Notes under the pieces: model-generated
The model's input: only the letters and a program-made list of their open reading frames with translations
The model's database searches: none
Told to the model about the DNA's origin: nothing
Source of the DNA: Amoebidium appalachense
Lineage: Eukaryota > Ichthyosporea
Length of the DNA stretch: 64,000 nt
Direction: 5' to 3'
Assembly (NCBI GenBank): GCA_963693365.1
Contig: CAVNZM010000011.1
Coordinates: forward strand, 3,534,001-3,598,000
Translations under genes and position numbers: made by a program
In this document: piece after piece, positions 42,036 through 54,618 of the stretch
Layout: every line of letters begins with the position of its first letter
Position numbering within the stretch: the first letter of the stretch is position 1

Positions 42036-43355
42036 TTTCTTCCAATAACGGTACACAGTTAATTCTGTGTAAGGGTTTAGTCCGTACGGCTGGTAGAGGT
42101 GGTGAGTTGGTGTCTTCAGCTAACGGCACATCGAGGAGCCAATCGCTGCAAAGAAGGGTTGTGATTGGGCGCATCGTGAAAAAGAATCTCACAAAAGTTG
42201 TAAACAGTGGGCTGGAGACGGGGGGGGGGGGGGGGGGGGGAGCATAATGGCTTTTCGGACCGGCTGAGTTTGTAGCGATGTTATCACCCCTCAAAAGCGC
42301 TTTTTTGGCTGTTACCTATTTCCTGAAAGCTTATAATTTATACTATATTGTTATGTAGAAATAATAGTCATGCAGGCAGCGTTGCAGCCAAAAACGTTAG
42401 CCAGCAAGAGGACAAAACTAACCTTTTATGGTTAGCCACCTGCCAAAAATGGCGCGTAAAGAATTGGTTAATTTTGATTGGGTAACACCTGCCATCATGC
42501 TGGGGGGGGGACCACTCAGGGATTATGTTAGCAGAGTAGCCAGATATCGACACGGCCTCTTTCTTCTATGATTTTGCTCGTAGGTGTGACCGGTGGGAAC
42601 AAGTTGCACACAAATGCAAATGGTTGCCACTAACGAGACAAATTTGCACATGTGTATCATTTTATATATATACTATATACATATATGCAAATAAGTTTTT
42701 TTTAGTGAGCCACTACTCTCAGACTATATTTACATGAGTGCCTCACCGTGACACCTGCACTTAACAGCATTAGTGTTGTTATTAAATCCGCTCTAAGAAG
42801 ATGCCCCACAGAGCTTTAAGGTTGGTTGGTAATGTTCACGTATACACATATCCATATTTGGAAATACACAAGGTAATGAGAGGGGGTTACGTAAGAGGTT
42901 GAACATGTCATTGAACCAGCACCTATGCCTCTAAAAAAGTAGCCCACGAGTGGAAAAATTGAAGACACAGGGCATACATAGGGTGTATGAAGGGGAAAAG
43001 CGGAAGAAAGAAAAAGTTCTACATATGGCCCAGTGGGGGAGGGGGGGGGGGGGGGAGGGGGGCGGGGAAAAAGTGGGTGGTGGGGATGGGAGGAGGGAGG
43101 GGGGGGGTGAGGGGGGGGGGGGGGGGGGGGGCAGGAGGGATTGGGTGAAAAAAGCCCTGGGTCAGACCACAGAGGCTGCAGTGCCTATGTTGAAACATTA
43201 TCAGTGCCCACCAACCCTTTGACAAAGAGCAAACCGATCACCATCGTCTACACAGATACTAAAGAGATGTGTATGTCTGTTTTCTCTTTCTTTCTTTCTT
43301 TTTTCTTTCTTTCTTTTCAATCTTTTCTTTCTTTCTTCTTTTCTTTTTATTTTAT

Positions 43356-43386
<31 letters not shown>

Positions 43387-43588
43387 GGGGGGGATGATGT
43401 TTCGCGGTTAGTCCACAATGTCCAATGGTGATGGTAGTGGTGGTGGTGGTGGTGGTGGTGTGTGTGTGTGCGTCTGTGTGTCTGTGTGTGTGCGTGTGTG
43501 TGTGTGCGTGTGTGTGTGTGTGTGTGTATGTGTGTGTGTGAAAGTGTGTGCGTGCGTGCGTGCGCGTGCGCGCGTGCGCGCGTGTGTA

Positions 43589-43626
<38 letters not shown>

Positions 43627-44700
43627 GGTGTGCGTGCACACGCTCGCCTGTGTGTGTGTGTGGGTGGATGGGTGGGGGGAGGGAGGGGGGGGGGGGGGGA
43701 AGGGGGGGGGGGGGGGGGATTTGCTATGTGAGCACGTGTAGTTAGGAACCCACCAGGTGACGCTCCCCCTCCCACCATACCCCTCCACACACACGTGAGG
43801 AATCATACCACATACACCGTACCCGAGGGCTCTCCACTCCTCTCCTTATTACAAAAGTATTGCACCTGCAAATAAGTAGACTCATTTAAAGACTGGTAGA
43901 TATCCGTTGGATATACGAGCAATGTGCAAAACTGATATAATCGTCCAACTCAACAGGTGGTCTTCGATTCCAGGGGACCTCTGCAGCGGCCAATGGTGGC
44001 GGTTGGGGCAGAGAAATCCGTGAAATTTGGATATTTACCGGTAAATGGGCTGCCACAGGCACGTTGGTTTCCGTGTTTTGATCCTTCTTCACTGTATTTA
44101 GTGCTGTTCCTATCGGCTCGGTTTTCGTATTTTGGTCCGATTTTCCCAGTTTTTGGGAGAGCCCAATGGATGAACCAGGTTATGGCGTGATCTAACTCAA
44201 GTTTTGTTGTTGCTGCCGTTTTTGCTTTTCGTTCAGTAGAGTTGTGGCCGAATACGTCATGTACAGACTTTCTGAACTTCAAGACCCCCCTGTGGATGGG
44301 GGAGCACACCGTGTTAGTATTGATGTGGAGGGTAGGGTGGCTGGGTTGGTGGGGGCACGGGGGGGGGGGGGGGGGGGGGGGAGGAAGGGGGGTAATGATG
44401 TTACTTATCCATGTGTGTTGCATAGTATGTCAGGTGTGTGCAAGTGTAATGGAGGAGGGATGGGGGGGGGGGGGGGGGGGGGGGAGGGGGGGGGGGGAGC
44501 CTCTGAGAGAGAAAGAAAAAGTGTGTGTGCTGCATATCCATCGGCGGGGTGGTGATGGAGGGTCAGGTGGATGGGTGGGTGGAGGGGGGATGGGGGGAGG
44601 TGGGGGTTGCATGATAAGAGGTGTATTTGAGCACACAGGGCCACAAGAGCTTTTGGGTGATTGTGGTTGCTCTATTGGGCACGGATGTATGCACACATGA
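41480..44700. repeat. Segmental duplication, copy A (decayed)
   Basis: Blocks of this stretch match 45095-47600. Shared landmarks: CCTGGGGTTTTCATCTC (41581 and 45171), GGTTTCTCTTCTTGTTG with TTTGTATGTAGGTGT (41846 and 45311), ATGATTTTGCTCG (42568 and 45490), GGTAGATATCCGTTGGATAT (43901 and 46050) and TGAAACATTA/TGAAGCATTA (43190 and 47536). Block order differs: the last lies before the pseudo-exon here but after it in copy B. More than one duplication or a deletion is implied. Confidence 0.8.
43925..44289 (-). pseudogene. Dead duplicate of the last exon of the PTB-like gene
   Basis: It aligns with 46440-46081 over its length, including GTGAAGAAGGATCAAAA and CATTTACCGGT. A 5-base indel near the start shifts the frame and gives a stop within ten codons of the acceptor. 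A further TAG lies near 44190. The acceptor AG survives (44290-44291). Confidence 0.8.
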
Positions 44701-45005
44701 GCACATTATGTGGAAGGATTGGAAAGGGTGTGTGTGTGGGGGGAGGGGGGGGAGGCAGGGGGGAGCGAGAGGCCCTGGGGGAAAGGCTGCTGGGGGGGAG
44801 GACAGTGAAAGGTTGGGATCCTGAGGGTAGGGGGAGGGAGGGAGGGGGGGGGGGGGGGGGGGGGGAGAATCCCCCTGTTTCAGACCCCCAATAAAACACA
44901 CGATTACCCCCCCCCCCCCCCCCCCCCCTTTATCCCCCCCCCCCCCCCACACCCACACACACAAACACACGCATGCGCGCATGCACGCACACAGGCGCGC
45001 GCGCA

Positions 45006-45085
<80 letters not shown>

Positions 45086-45094
45086 ACACGCTGA

Positions 45095-45248
45095 CACCAC
45101 TACCACCACCATAGCGCTATGCCACCACGAAGTCAACCCCCCCCCCCTCCCCCCCCCGGGCAGCTCCCTGGGGTTTTCATCTCGTCTATCTAAAGCACTC
45201 TAGTGGCAGTGCAGGTGAAGCGGGGATGTGCATTAAGAATTCAGTAAC

Positions 45249-45279
<31 letters not shown>

Positions 45280-45799
45280 ACCACCACAAAAAAAAAGTGA
45301 ATACGATAGCTTCTCTTCTTGTTGTGTTTGTATGTAGGTGTGGATGTGTGTTGGTTGGCCTTGGTTGTTGTTGTTGGGGGCAAGGGGAGGGGGGAGAGAG
45401 GCGGGGTGGGGGGGGGGGGGGGGGGGGGGGAGGGGGCAGCGGTGGTCTTTTCCCCTAACCCAAAGTTGCCAGATGTGGTCCATGTCTTATATGATTTTGC
45501 TCGCAGATGTTGTAAGTGGGAAAGATTCACACAGAAATGCTTATGATTGCCGTTCTATGAGACAAATTTGCATTTTTTTTTTTTTTTTTCCTGCGGTGAG
45601 CGCTAGCCACGTGTACGTGCTCACACGAGTGCCTTACCTTGTTGATATTATTAATAGCTGCAACCCATCTACTCCTAAAGAAATGAAAGTAGAAGGGAAA
45701 AATTTTTTTTATGACACTAAGCTCTGGATAGCAAGGCGTGCCGGGGGGCCACGGAGAGGAGGAAGGGAGGTTTTTTTTTTTTTTTTTTTTTTTGGTGGT

Positions 45800-45834
<35 letters not shown>

Positions 45835-46528
45835 GGGGGGAGGAGGGGGGGAGGGAGGGAGGGAGGGAGGGGGGGGGGGAGGGGGGGGGGGGGTTGCTAT
45901 GGAGCACCCGTACCCTACCCCCCCCTCCCCAACGCACACGCGAGGAAACCTACACCTACACCGCAAGTGCTTTGAGGCCCCATCCCTCTGCTTATTTACA
46001 AAAGTAGTTTATAAACTACAAATCAATATCATAACAGACTCCAAATTAAACTGGTAGATATCCGTTGGATATACCAATTTTCACAAACTGATATTATCGT
46101 CCAACTCAACGGGGGGTCTTCGATTCCAGGAGACCTCTGCAGCGGCCAATGGTGGCGGTTGGGGCAGAGATATCCGTGAAACTTGGATATTCACCGGTAA
46201 ATGGGCTGCCACGGGCACGTTGGTTTCCGTATTTTGATCCTTCTTCACGGTATTTAGCGCCATTCCTACTGGGTCGGGTTTCGTATTTTGATCCAATTTT
46301 CCCGGATTTTGTGTGGACGTTGTGGAAGAGCCTGACTGTGGCGTAATTTGACTCACGTTTTGTTGTGGCTGCTGTTTTTGCTTTTCTTTGAGTAGAGTTG
46401 TGGCCGAATCCATCAAGAATTTGCGAATTTCGAGGCCCTCCTGTGGGTGGGTGAACACGTAGATTATAAGTATTATTGTGGAATAAAGGGAGGGTGAATG
46501 GGGTGGGTGGGTGGGTGAATGGGGTTGG

Positions 46529-46563
<35 letters not shown>

Positions 46564-47600
46564 GATGGGGGGGGGGGGGTATGTGCATGATTTGGTGTGT
46601 GTTTGAACACACAGGGCCCTGAGACGTCCAAGCCGTGTGGTTTGCTCTACTGGGCAAGGCTTTAGGCATACACGAGCACAATAATTGCTTTGGAAAGTGT
46701 GTGTGTGTGTGTGTGTGGTGGTGGTAGTTGGGAGGGGGGGGAGGCAAGGGAGGAGAGGGGGAAGGCCGCGGGGGGGAGGGGGGGGGGGGGGGGAAAGGGG
46801 GGGGGGGGGGCGGATGGGGAGGGGCGGAGTTGGGAAGGTAGGGCCGGGTGGTGGTGGTGGTGGGGGGGGGGGGTTGGGGGGGTTGGGAAGGGCCCGGGTG
46901 GCGGGGGGGGGGGGGGGGGGGGGGGAGGGGGGGGGGAGGGGGGGGGGGGGGGGGGGGGGAGGCTGGGTGGTTGTATACATATACGTGTGCATATTATAGG
47001 TGCATATTTCTGACATTCGTGTGCGCCTGTGTGTCTCTGGTGTGTGCAAGGGCAGGTATGGTGCATAGGGGCTGGGGTATGTGGGTTGCATATGCGCGGG
47101 GGGAGGGGGGGGGGGGGGGAGGGGGGCAGAATGTGTTGTGGAGTAAGAGAGAAGTACACTGCACTCAGGCAAAGGTTTCCGTCTATTGGGTTATATATAA
47201 TGACTTGCAAAAACGAGCACAGAGCAGTGCACATAAAATACACGGGGGGAGGGGGGGGGGGGGGGATTGGGTGGGTGGGTGGGGGGAGGGGGGGGGGGGG
47301 AGCCCAGCATGCTACAGGTAGGCCACTGCTTCTAAACATAACCCACGAATGGCAAAATGAAGACAAAAGGCATACATAAGGATAAAGAACCTAAAGAACA
47401 AAAGGACAGGGGAAAAAAGCTGTATGTGCAATGTGTGTGGCAATGGGAAAGAAGGGGAGAGGGGAAGGGGGGAAGGGGGGAGGGAATGGGGTGAAAAAAC
47501 CCCTGGGTCACAGCATACAGGCTGTAGTGCCTAAGTTGAAGCATTACCGGTGCCGACCAAACGTTTTTGGAGCAAACGAACATCCCCGATTGCACAAAAT
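45095..47600. repeat. Segmental duplication, copy B (carries the intact exon)
   Basis: Partner of 41480-44700. It carries the open 3' exon of the PTB-like gene. A 37-nt minus-strand segment at 45674-45638, flanked by TTTAG and GTAAGG, reads (R)SRWVAAINNINK, like the C-terminal helix of a PH domain. I could not place it in a full exon chain; its counterpart in copy A has lost the reading. Confidence 0.75.
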
Positions 47601-48266
47601 AAACAAAATGGGTGATATAAAAGAGGTACAGTAACAGTGTCGGCCCTCGCGTGTTATTCATACATCTCGGATCAGGCCTCAAATTGTTGAATACGCGAGG
47701 TGTCTTTTTATGCGAACGACACTTTATGATCCCTCAAAGTGCAATGATCCCTTCATTAGTAATTACCATAAATCACCGGGTGTCGCGTCCATCTATACAT
47801 GTAGGTATTGGAGAAACTCTAGTCGTCTCACTATAATAACGTGCAGGGCGGGCCGTGACGGAATACACGAATGTATCAATAAGAAGATGTTTTAATGCGA
47901 GAGAGGCTCCTGTCTGAGAGGCCGCTGTCTTTTTTTTTTTTTTTTTTTTGGGGGGGGGGGGGGGGCGAGGGGGGCGGGAGGAGCAGTTACCTGGCATGTG
48001 ATTAGAGAAGCAGAAAAGAAGCAATATTTTCTGGACAGCTAATTCAAACCAGGCGATATGAGAGGTTCCGGATAAAAGCATTTTGAAACAAAACCTGTGG
48101 TTCTTCCCTAAAAAGAAACCAACTCCATTCGCCAGCCAATCACATACCTCTGTGTACACGACGTATGGTTCTTTTAAGACGTTCGGTACGGTGATGCGCA
48201 CCTGACCGGATGAGAGGGTCCAGCCACTAATCTGGTGTGTGTGTGTGTGTGTGTGTGTGTGTGCAC

Positions 48267-48328
<62 letters not shown>

Positions 48329-50416
48329 ATGTGTGCATGTGTGCGTGTGTGTGTGTGCGTTTGTGTGCGTGTTTTGTGAGTGTGTGTGTGTCTGCGTATC
48401 TGTCTGTATGCGTGCGGTGTGTGTGTGTGTGTGTACCATGCGGCTGTGTGTGAGTTCGGTATATATGTGCCTTTGCAGAGACACATTTCAATAATCCCCC
48501 CCCCCCTCCCCCCTACGTGCACACCCACAAAAATAAAAAATAAAAAATCCGGAGTACAATAATTTTTTTAAAAAACCCTGGGCCAACACAACGTGCACAA
48601 CAACACAGAACAGATGACTCAAAGACGATGTTATACTACGGAAGAATTAGTGTGTGTTGAACGAGATATGGCAACAATGAAGAGACTAGGAATCGAATAA
48701 ATGGTTTTAAAGTTTACCCAGAGTGTCACATTTGCACATTCCCTAAAACAACAAAGACTCCTTACCCCCCCCCCCCCCCCCCCCCCCCCCAAATTCCCCC
48801 ACCATTCGAGATCTCCTTCCGACATTTCCCAACTACCTTCAAAACTAGCCCGCACCTTGCCCCCCCCCCCCCCCCCTCCCCCCCCCCCCCCCCCCCCCTC
48901 CCCCTCCCCCCCCCCCCCCCCCCCCCTCTCCCCCCCCTCACCCCTCCTCTCCTCCCCCCCCCCCCAAAAAAAAAAAAAAAAACCAAAAAAAACAAAAAAA
49001 CAAAAAACAAAACAAAAACAAACCACCACCACCGCCACCATGACACGTGCACATACGGCACGCCACTCAACCACCAGTCTTGCACCACTATGGTAAGTCA
49101 CCGTGCATTTGCATAGCGTCCGGTATGAAGGAACAACGGTTTTGTGCCTTTGCGAACGGAAAATGGTTTCATAGCACATGGTCATGAAGGTGTGGTTTGG
49201 AAGGTGCGGTGATGTACATGTACGCACGTCGATGTGTGTCAGTCTTTTTTTTATAGTGGATTTTATTTCGTGTGTCAGTCAGAGTGAGTGTGGGAGTCCA
49301 TGTAGATGGGCTGCTTTGCCATGCAGATATTTGTACACGGATGCGGCTGCACATATGCATGTGCGTGTATACGTGTGTTTTTGTGTGCACATGTGTGTTT
49401 GTGCGTGCGTGTGCGAGTGCGTGTGTGTGTGTGCGCCTGCGTATATGTGTATGTGTGTTTTGTGTGTGTAAACGTGAGTGTGTGTATGTGCGTATAATCA
49501 TACGTGTGTGTGTGCTTGTGCTCGTGGCCGTGTGTGCGTCCTGCGTGTGTGTGTATGTAGTGTGTGTTGTGTGGTTGTGACTATGCTATGTGTGTGTAGG
49601 TGTGCCGGGGGGGGGGGGGGGGGGGGGAGGGAGGGGGGGGGAAGGGGGGGGGGGGGGGAGGGGAGAGGGGGGAGGGGGGGGGGCTCATACTCGTTCCAGC
49701 GGCCACGTGCTTAAAACTTCGGAAGACCCCGGATCCACTCTACGAACACCCTCGGTCGATATCAACAGCAACATAGTCTGTGTAGCCGCCTTTCCTTTAT
49801 CCTTGTCCTTCTCCTTCTCTTTTTGGCTCACAGATCCTAATGTTGGTGATGAGGTACCATTTGCAGGAATGGTGCTTCTAATGGCCTCCCTCACAACAAA
49901 CATCTGCCACCCCCCCGGTGGGTTTGTCTGCCCGTTGAGAGCGCTGTGATGACTCTGTGTGCTGTGTGTGCTTTCGTTGCTTTCTCTTCTCACCTCCTTG
50001 AAACTAATCACAGGTACAGATGTGGATCTGAACATTGCAGTCTCGTCTCGTTCCAACGACACAGATTCGAAAGTCGTGTCCTGTTCGATTTCCAAGCGTG
50101 ATTGAAACAACGATGATTTCAATGTGCCGCGTGTGTTTTTCCTTAGCGTCGCCCTTCGTAATGTTTCGGGGGAGGGTGAGTGTGCTGGGCTTGCATTTGG
50201 TGATTGTTCAGGTGAATTATTTTCTGATGGGGTTTGGGAGGATGTTACACCCGGGGAACCCCTGCGTGCGTGTATGGGTGAAGGGGGTCCTGAGCGGTTG
50301 GAAAGGGAGCGTGCACGCGAATTGGTCTCCTCGCGGGATAAAATGTGTGTGTGCGCGTGTGTAAGTGAGGCCCGCGGGGGGGAATCGGTTGATGCTTTGC
50401 TTCGTTTCGAGAACAT
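46081..50416 (-). CDS. PTB/PH-like (FERM-C-type fold) protein
   Basis: Exons 50416-49691, 48231-48148 and 46440-46081 join in phase 0 to give 389 residues. Residues 1-160 are a Ser/Pro-rich, probably disordered N-terminus (MFSKRSKASTDSPPRASL). Across the three exons runs a beta-rich module: TMLLLISTEGVRRVDP, EVLSTWPLER, ISGWTLSSGQVRITVP, EPYVVYTE, then the closing helix EGLEIRKFLMDSATTLLKEK. That order (strands ending in a Thr before a Gly-x-x-Ile helix) is typical of PTB, IRS and FERM-C lobes, which bind peptides or phosphoinositides. The tail is Gln/Pro-rich. An internal GTGAGT in exon 3 and a nearby PH-like micro-exon (45674-45638) mean that longer isoforms are possible. The call is by pattern, not by search. 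Confidence 0.7.
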
Positions 50417-51102
50417 GGTGATGTGTGGTGGGCTATTGTGACCACTAACACGAGTCTCGTCGAGTTGCCGATGGGTTGCTTCGGTTGGTTTTATAAAGGA
50501 TGTTGAAAACCCATAAAACCGTGAATAATGGTGGTCAAATGTAAAGACCTTAAAAAAAGAATAAAAGCAAACAAGTTAACTCTTATAGTTGTCTGGTAGG
50601 CTGTTGTTTTCACCTTCTTGTGGGATGCTCTTGAAGTTGCGGGTTCACAGTAAAGTTTGGTGCAAGGGTTATCAGGGTTTGAACTGGAAGTATCCCTACT
50701 TGCCAAGTTGAAGGTCTCCACACAACATGTACATTTGTACATGTACAGATGGTTTTGGGTCGTGGTTGGCCTACATGGCTTACACATCCTCGCATTTATG
50801 ATTTACGTGGTTACTAAATTTTTGAATATACAGAAACCCGTCTATAGCCGTCAGGTTTCCACGCATAGGTATACATGTATTTACATACGATACGTATGTA
50901 GGCTGATTAAAGTTTCAAACCCTTGAAGCTTTCTCAATCATGATTGGAGCACTTGCCCTCGATTAATTGATTGGTCTAGAGTGCATCATGACGACATCCT
51001 ATGACTCATACCGGTGTTTTTTTTGTTTTTATTTATTTATTTATTTTATTCATTTGTTTATTTATTTATTTACTTTGTGTGTGTGTGTGTGTGTGTGTGG
51101 GG

Positions 51103-51144
<42 letters not shown>

Positions 51145-51396
51145 TTGAACGGCGTGCACGTGTGAGCATGTGTGTGGAAGCACGTCAACAAAGTTGGCCC
51201 AGGTGCAGCGATGGTATTCCGCAAGCGCCGTGCATGTACTCGTGCTTGTAGGCTATGATATGTCGACAGTCGTGCCAACTCTTGCAGCAGAGGATCCGCA
51301 AGAGCACTATCACAGAGACACCAAACGTCTAGAGGGAATTTGTGGTGGGGTAGTGGGGTGGTGTGTATTTGTGTGGTGGTTGTGGTGGTGGGGCCC

Positions 51397-51435
<39 letters not shown>

Positions 51436-51592
51436 GGGTTCGAGAGAGAGAGAGAGAGATCTAGAGAGCGAGAGAGATCTGGGGAGATCAAGAGAGATCT
51501 ACAGAGAGGGGGGGGGGGGGGGGGGGGGGGGTAGGGGGGGAGAGGGGGTAGGGGGGGCGGGGAGAGAGAGAGAGAGGGAGGGAGGGAGGGGG

Positions 51593-51624
<32 letters not shown>

Positions 51625-52477
51625 TCTGAGAGGAGAGAGAGGGAGGGAGGGGGGGGAGATAGAGAGAGAGGAGAGAGTGATTAAGAGGGGGGGAAGGGGG
51701 CGGAAGGAGAGAGATAAAGCTTATCGGATAGAGATCTACATGTATACAAGAGGGACGGGACGGGTGGGGGGGGGTGGGGGAGGGGGAAGGGGGGGAGTCT
51801 CACAGAGAGAGACTCTCACGGAGAGAATTCTTAAATAGAGGGACAGAGGGAGATTCTGAGAGACTCCTAGAGAGAGAGAGAGAGAGGAATGAGAGCGGGA
51901 GACAGAGGTGCACGTGGGCAGGTTGGGACACACATATGCCATGGGTGGGTAACAGTGGTGGTGCGGGTGGGGGTGGGGACAGCCTGCTGAATGCATCATC
52001 GGCATTGGGCCATGCGCACACGGTTGTTGCGCACTTGGCGGAATGCGTGCAGTCGGGATCGTGGGTGTACAGGTGTTGCGCACTTGGCGGAATGCGTGCA
52101 GTCGGAATCGTGGGTGTACATATTATTTGCATGCACCGTGCAAAAGTGGTAATTGTTGTCATGTGTGGACTGAGCTGATGTTGGTTTCTTCTTGGTTTTT
52201 CCATACGTTCGGGCATCACAACTCTCATTACACTCATTGCCAGTACTGATGTCACTCGTATTTACTAGGTGCCACCTCGCTTCCTGTCCAAACCCAATGC
52301 ATAAGAAGCATATACATGAAAACGTTCAATTGGATCATTCCAAAACTATTTGCCAGCATACCGGGTAATGTCCTCATGTCATCCATGCTAAAAGGTCGAT
52401 TCGCGGCCTAAAACACAACAAAACAAAACAAACAAACAAAAAATCGCGGGAGGAGGAAAGAGAGAGGGAGATGGGAG

Positions 52478-52519
<42 letters not shown>

Positions 52520-52791
52520 GGGGGGGGAGAAAAGGGAAAGAAAGGAAGAGAAGCTATGAAAGCAAGGAAAGATCAAGAAAAATAAAAGACAGAAAGGATA
52601 AAAAAAGGTTTAACCTAAAAAAATGGATGGTTCAATGATTTTAAACCAGATCATCTACCGCCCCGCCAATCTGTTACGCCAAATTACTCGCAATGTTGAT
52701 ACACAATTGCAAAGCTATACTAACTACCACCACAGCTACATTAAAAAGGATCTGTAAGAGCCAGAATAAAAAGCAAAATCACTTTCCTAGT
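50417..52791. other. Intergenic between the PTB-like and 608-aa genes
   Basis: Unique AT-rich sequence to 51080, poly-G at 51108-51143, G/GA repeats at 51400-51720 and 51770-51890. A 47-bp tandem duplication lies at 52034-52119 (TTGCGCACTTGGCGGAATGC). Poly-G at 52482-52519. No gene supported. Confidence 0.6.
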
Positions 52792-54618
52792 CTAAGACAC
52801 CAAATTCTTGATCGTTACAGACATTCCTCGCAATCTTCCCTTCTTTGGGCTGGCTGGGGGGGTCGATGCTGGGGCTTCGAGGGTGGTGTTTTTCTCGCTT
52901 TCCTGCAAATTTGCCACCCCGGAGGTCTCCCTACTCAAACTTTCCTTCTGTGTGGTGGTTGGCATTTTTGGTGCAGCCTCCCCACCGGTATTTTCGGGTG
53001 AACCGAAATCTGGGGCAAGGGGGGTCCTTTGTGTTGCTACATTGGATGCTGTGCTTGAGGATGACGACAATGGGCTGCTCTGGGGGACACCATAATCGGC
53101 GAATTTCACCGCCCGCGTTGAAAATTCCCTGGGTGGGGCTGACGGACTTTCGCATGTTTTTACGTCTTCGGGGGGCTTAATATCACCGGGTGGGGGTGGG
53201 GGTCCTTTCTTCAACCCGAAAGTAACAGACATGCCTCTCAGGCGGCCCTTGCGAGGGGATTCGCTTTGTAGGACGCTCTGCACGGGTTTGTTGACTGCTA
53301 GGGGGGACCCGGGGCTATCATTCTGTTTTCCTATTATGGTTCCTTCCACTGGTTCCTGATTGGACGAGGCGTTACTCTGGCCGTTTTGATTGGTTGTTGC
53401 GTCGTCGGATATAGTCTGCCAACTAACGGCACTAGTTGCATTGGAGTCACCCGAGGCATCACTCACAGAATCCGGGGCAGGGATGAGCATGCTGCGTGGG
53501 CGTGCAGTAGAAATGGGTGTACTCGATGCACCCGAAGAGTTAACGGTTGCGGATGGGGGTGAAAATGCCGACATATCCGGTTTCGGGGGGGTTTTTGAGT
53601 TGAACCCCAGCGACAAAGTCGCGCTTCTTTGACGCCTCCCAGGGGGGGTCTTTGACGCCTGCTGCTCCGAAATTACTGGTGAGGCCCCACTACTGGTAGC
53701 ACCCCCACCTTCCCCGTTTCCGCCCTGTGCGCTCATTTTTATGAGCGCCTGCCTCCGTGCCTCCGCCTCCACTTTAAGATCTCCCATCGTCCTCCGCACC
53801 CGATCGAGCTCCGAATTCGATTTTCTTAATGCTGCGTCCCTGTCTTCGCACTCTTTCTTCCACGCCTCCAACTGCATTTGCAAATTCCGGACCAAATCCC
53901 GGGAGGCGACGTTTTCAGAGTTGACGGTGTCTAGCATGTCTATCATCTCTGCCCTCCATGTAGTCATGGCATTTGCCTGGAGTATGAACCTTCGGCACTG
54001 TGCCTCCAATTTTTCGATTTTCGCATCTTTTTCGTTGTTGTTCTCTTTCAATACTTCAATCTCCTTCCTCAACTTCTCGTTTTCAACACATCGATCACAT
54101 CCTGCTACCCCAGGCCCGTTATTTTCATCCTCGCTCGTTTCTGTTTCCTCGCTAGTATCTAGGACCCTCCCGACACTCACCCGCCGCACTCTGCTCTTCG
54201 GCCCCCGGTTAGGTCTAATCTCGCCCCCCATGTCAATAACATCACATGGCCCGTCTTCCTGTGTGCTTTCCTCCTCACTCTCAACGAACTTCACTCCTTT
54301 TTGCCTTCTCCTCCGCTCGTTTCCCTCCCCGTCGGACTCATATTCCTGTTCGTCGCGTAATGTTTTGAGCGCAGAGGGAAGGGATCGTGCAGGTACACTA
54401 GCAATACGCCTAACATTAGTATGAGGGTCAATTAGTAAATCTTGTGGAAGGTGATGTGGCGGAGAAGGAGGATTGATCAGGGGAATCTGGGAATTTGATG
54501 CAGGCATTAGTGAGTTGTTTCCACTTGTTACGTTGCTCCCTATTTGCTCAAATGTTTTTATGCGTTCCCATATAGCACTACTTCCTCCGCGTTGTGCGGA
54601 GTTCGCTCGTTGTGGCAT
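52792..54618 (-). CDS. 608-aa coiled-coil protein with a repeated KGRLRGMSVT motif
   Basis: A single-exon ORF from MPQRANSAQRGG to KNLVS. The N-terminus is polar, with a basic/acidic patch (NERRRRQKGVKFVESEEEST). Residues about 170-300 form a coiled coil (VENEKLRKEIEVLKENNNEK, then EKLEAQCRRFILQAN and LVRNLQMQLEAWKKE). The C-terminal half is Ser/Pro-rich and low complexity. Two copies of SP(R/K)KGRLRGMSVT occur, one internal (about 468-480) and one ending the protein; such a conserved pair may be a docking or phosphorylation motif (S/T-P next to basic residues). I recognise no catalytic domain. It could be a cytoskeletal or polarity scaffold. It is the only long intronless gene outside the island. 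Confidence 0.82.
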   Translation of the reverse strand: MPQRANSAQRGGSSAIWERIKTFEQIGSNVTSGNNSLMPASNSQIPLINPPSPPHHLPQDLLIDPHTNVRRIASVPARSLPSALKTLRDEQEYESDGEGNERRRRQKGVKFVESEEESTQEDGPCDVIDMGGEIRPNRGPKSRVRRVSVGRVLDTSEETETSEDENNGPGVAGCDRCVENEKLRKEIEVLKENNNEKDAKIEKLEAQCRRFILQANAMTTWRAEMIDMLDTVNSENVASRDLVRNLQMQLEAWKKECEDRDAALRKSNSELDRVRRTMGDLKVEAEARRQALIKMSAQGGNGEGGGATSSGASPVISEQQASKTPPGRRQRSATLSLGFNSKTPPKPDMSAFSPPSATVNSSGASSTPISTARPRSMLIPAPDSVSDASGDSNATSAVSWQTISDDATTNQNGQSNASSNQEPVEGTIIGKQNDSPGSPLAVNKPVQSVLQSESPRKGRLRGMSVTFGLKKGPPPPPGDIKPPEDVKTCESPSAPPREFSTRAVKFADYGVPQSSPLSSSSSTASNVATQRTPLAPDFGSPENTGGEAAPKMPTTTQKESLSRETSGVANLQESEKNTTLEAPASTPPASPKKGRLRGMSVTIKNLVS

